Shown: positions 4,537 through 5,830 of the stretch, one piece after another
Layout of the letters: every line of letters begins with the position of its first letter
Numbering within the stretch: position 1 is the first letter of the stretch
NCBI GenBank assembly: GCA_937995875.1
Contig: CALKIW010000042.1
Span: 1 to 5,830 of the forward strand
Reading direction: 5' to 3'
Length of the DNA: 5,830 bases
Source: an uncultured Bacteroidales bacterium
GTDB taxonomy: Bacteria; Bacteroidota; Bacteroidia; Bacteroidales; Bacteroidaceae
Made by a program: the position numbers and the translations under genes
Notes under the pieces: generated by a model
The model's input: only the letters and a program-made list of their open reading frames with translations
Database searches by the model: none
What the model was told of the DNA's origin: nothing

Positions 4537-5830
4537 ACGACAAATGGATGAAAGACCTGCGGAAACTGGGCAGCGACTACACGAAGACTCCGCCCGAAGG
4601 CTTGCTCGACGACATCAAGCATGAGATGGCGGCGCGGGGACTCCATGTCGGGCAGCCACAACGTAAGGCCGCCGTTGTGCCCCTGTGGAAGCGCATCGCC
4701 ATCGCGGCGGGCATAGCTGCCATCGTGGGGTTGGCGACGCTGAACTATATGTTGCGCCCTGACACGGCCAAAACGGTGGCCTCACAAATGCAAAACAATG
4801 TGGAAACAGCTCCCCGGACCGGCACGGAAACGCCTGCAGCGGGGACAACCGATGATGGTAACGGATGGGCTGCACGCGCATGGCAAAACATACGTGGCAC
4901 AGCGCAGCACGGCAACAGCGGCAGTTTGTTGGCCACAATCGGCAACGCAGCAGAGACGGCCGAAAGCGGACAGATGGGTGCGGACGATGCAAGCCGACAG
5001 GCAGCAACCGACAGGCAGGCGGCCGGCGCACTTTCGGGCAACAACAACCGGCAGGAGGTTTCGAAGACGGGCAAGCAGCCTGCACAGACCTCAACGCAGC
5101 CAACCACCCCCTACACCACCGATTGGCGCTCGTCATACCGCAACGCTCCCCGACAGAATCGGTGGGGTCTCGTCGCCCTCTGTTCGGGAGCATTGGCGCT
5201 GAACACAACCAACGGCTCCGACCCAACAGGTATGAACATGATAGCGGATGCCAACGCAACCCCCACGCTGTTGGAATTATCGGCGGAGGATGCGAGAAGG
5301 CTTTTGACGGCCGACGTGCCACCCGTGAGACACGAGAAACATCATCGGCCTGTCAAGGTGGGACTTGCGGTGCAACATCGGCTGGACGACCGGTGGAGCC
5401 TTGAGACGGGACTCACCTACAGTCGCCTCACCTCTGACTTTACAGAGGACGGCATGGCGTACACCGAGACCACGAAGCAGAAACTCCACTATATCGGCAT
5501 CCCCGTCAGTCTGACCTACAGTGTGTGGCGCGGTAAAAACATCAATGTCTACGTCAAAGCCGGTGGCGAAGTGGAAAAGCTCGTCAAGGGGAGCGCAACC
5601 ACTATCCACACCGGCGAGCAGGGAGGTAGGTCGCAACGCTCGGCCGACGTCCATGAGCATCGTCCCGTGTTCAGCACTCATGCCGCCACCGGCGTGGAAT
5701 ATCAGCTGGGAAAAACGGTTGGCATCTATGTGGAGCCGGGACTGGACTATCATATCAAAAACGGAAGTGGCATCAGCTCTTCCTACACCGACAAACCACT
5801 GAATGTCAATCTGAATGTTGGAGCGAGAAT
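4533..5830 (+). CDS. Dual-membrane-spanning anti-sigma factor (Dma-like), 3' end cut
   Basis: An open frame of 432 codons running off the window; no stop is seen. Residues 1-52 form a cytoplasmic tail (MNDKWMKDLR, then YTKTPPEGLLDDIKHEM at 16-32), the presumed sigma-binding part; it has no HxxxCxxC zinc motif. Positive residues RK and KR precede one membrane helix at about 55-74, giving N-inside topology without a cleaved signal. Residues about 75-208 are a low-complexity linker rich in A, T, G, Q and N, expected in the periplasm. Residues about 209-432 are an outer-membrane beta-barrel with alternating strands: VKVGLAVQHRL, WSLETGLTYSRL, LHYIGIPVSLTYSVW, INVYVKAGGEVEKLVKG, STHAATGVEYQL, VGIYVEPGLDYHI, LNVNLNVGAR. 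The last strand is nearly complete, so probably only a few codons are missing. One protein thus has inner- and outer-membrane parts, as described for Dma proteins of Bacteroides thetaiotaomicron. It overlaps the sigma gene by four bases. Family assignment is by architecture and remembered motifs. Confidence 0.88.
   Translation, partial: MNDKWMKDLRKLGSDYTKTPPEGLLDDIKHEMAARGLHVGQPQRKAAVVPLWKRIAIAAGIAAIVGLATLNYMLRPDTAKTVASQMQNNVETAPRTGTETPAAGTTDDGNGWAARAWQNIRGTAQHGNSGSLLATIGNAAETAESGQMGADDASRQAATDRQAAGALSGNNNRQEVSKTGKQPAQTSTQPTTPYTTDWRSSYRNAPRQNRWGLVALCSGALALNTTNGSDPTGMNMIADANATPTLLELSAEDARRLLTADVPPVRHEKHHRPVKVGLAVQHRLDDRWSLETGLTYSRLTSDFTEDGMAYTETTKQKLHYIGIPVSLTYSVWRGKNINVYVKAGGEVEKLVKGSATTIHTGEQGGRSQRSADVHEHRPVFSTHAATGVEYQLGKTVGIYVEPGLDYHIKNGSGISSSYTDKPLNVNLNVGAR

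Noticed and set aside
4615..5753. Several antisense and out-of-frame open frames over the Dma-like gene
   Set aside because: They are low-complexity Arg/Pro/Cys/Ala-rich readings opposite or overlapping a frame with clear tail, helix, linker and barrel segments.

Overview
The window looks like chromosomal DNA of a Bacteroidales bacterium, most likely Prevotella or a close relative. The reasons are a lipoprotein with a Bacteroidota-type acidic surface-export signal, a TAnnTTTG-type promoter instead of a TATAAT promoter, little Shine-Dalgarno signal, and a sigma factor paired with an anti-sigma/outer-membrane-barrel hybrid of the kind known from Bacteroides. Species assignment is inference; no rRNA or other marker is present.

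Left part (1-2557, minus strand): an L-threonylcarbamoyladenylate synthase gene (tRNA t6A synthesis) followed in the same direction, 98 bases later, by a CLC-type chloride transporter with two C-terminal CBS domains. A well-formed Bacteroidota promoter sits just ahead of the synthase, so the two genes probably form a transcription unit. Next to this (2552-3333, minus strand) is a single small predicted surface lipoprotein of the DUF4840 type, ended by a strong intrinsic terminator. That terminator separates it from the synthase/transporter unit.

Middle part (3334-3975): 642 bases with no convincing gene between divergent genes. It holds a decayed 22-base-period GC-rich tandem repeat, three copies of an 8-mer, a long inverted repeat about 140 bases ahead of the sigma gene, and a weak candidate promoter.

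Right part (3976-5830, plus strand): the most interesting locus. A small sigma-70-family (ECF-like) sigma factor overlaps by ATGA with a gene that runs off the window. Its protein has a short cytoplasmic N-terminus, one inner-membrane helix, a roughly 134-residue low-complexity periplasmic linker and a C-terminal outer-membrane beta-barrel. This is the layout of the dual membrane-spanning anti-sigma factors (Dma) and their partner sigma factors (Das) reported in Bacteroides thetaiotaomicron, where they affect outer-membrane vesiculation. The likely logic is that the barrel senses the state of the outer membrane and passes it along one polypeptide to the cytoplasmic tail, which releases or holds the sigma factor. 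Family membership is strongly suggested by the sequence; signal, regulon and phenotype here are unknown.
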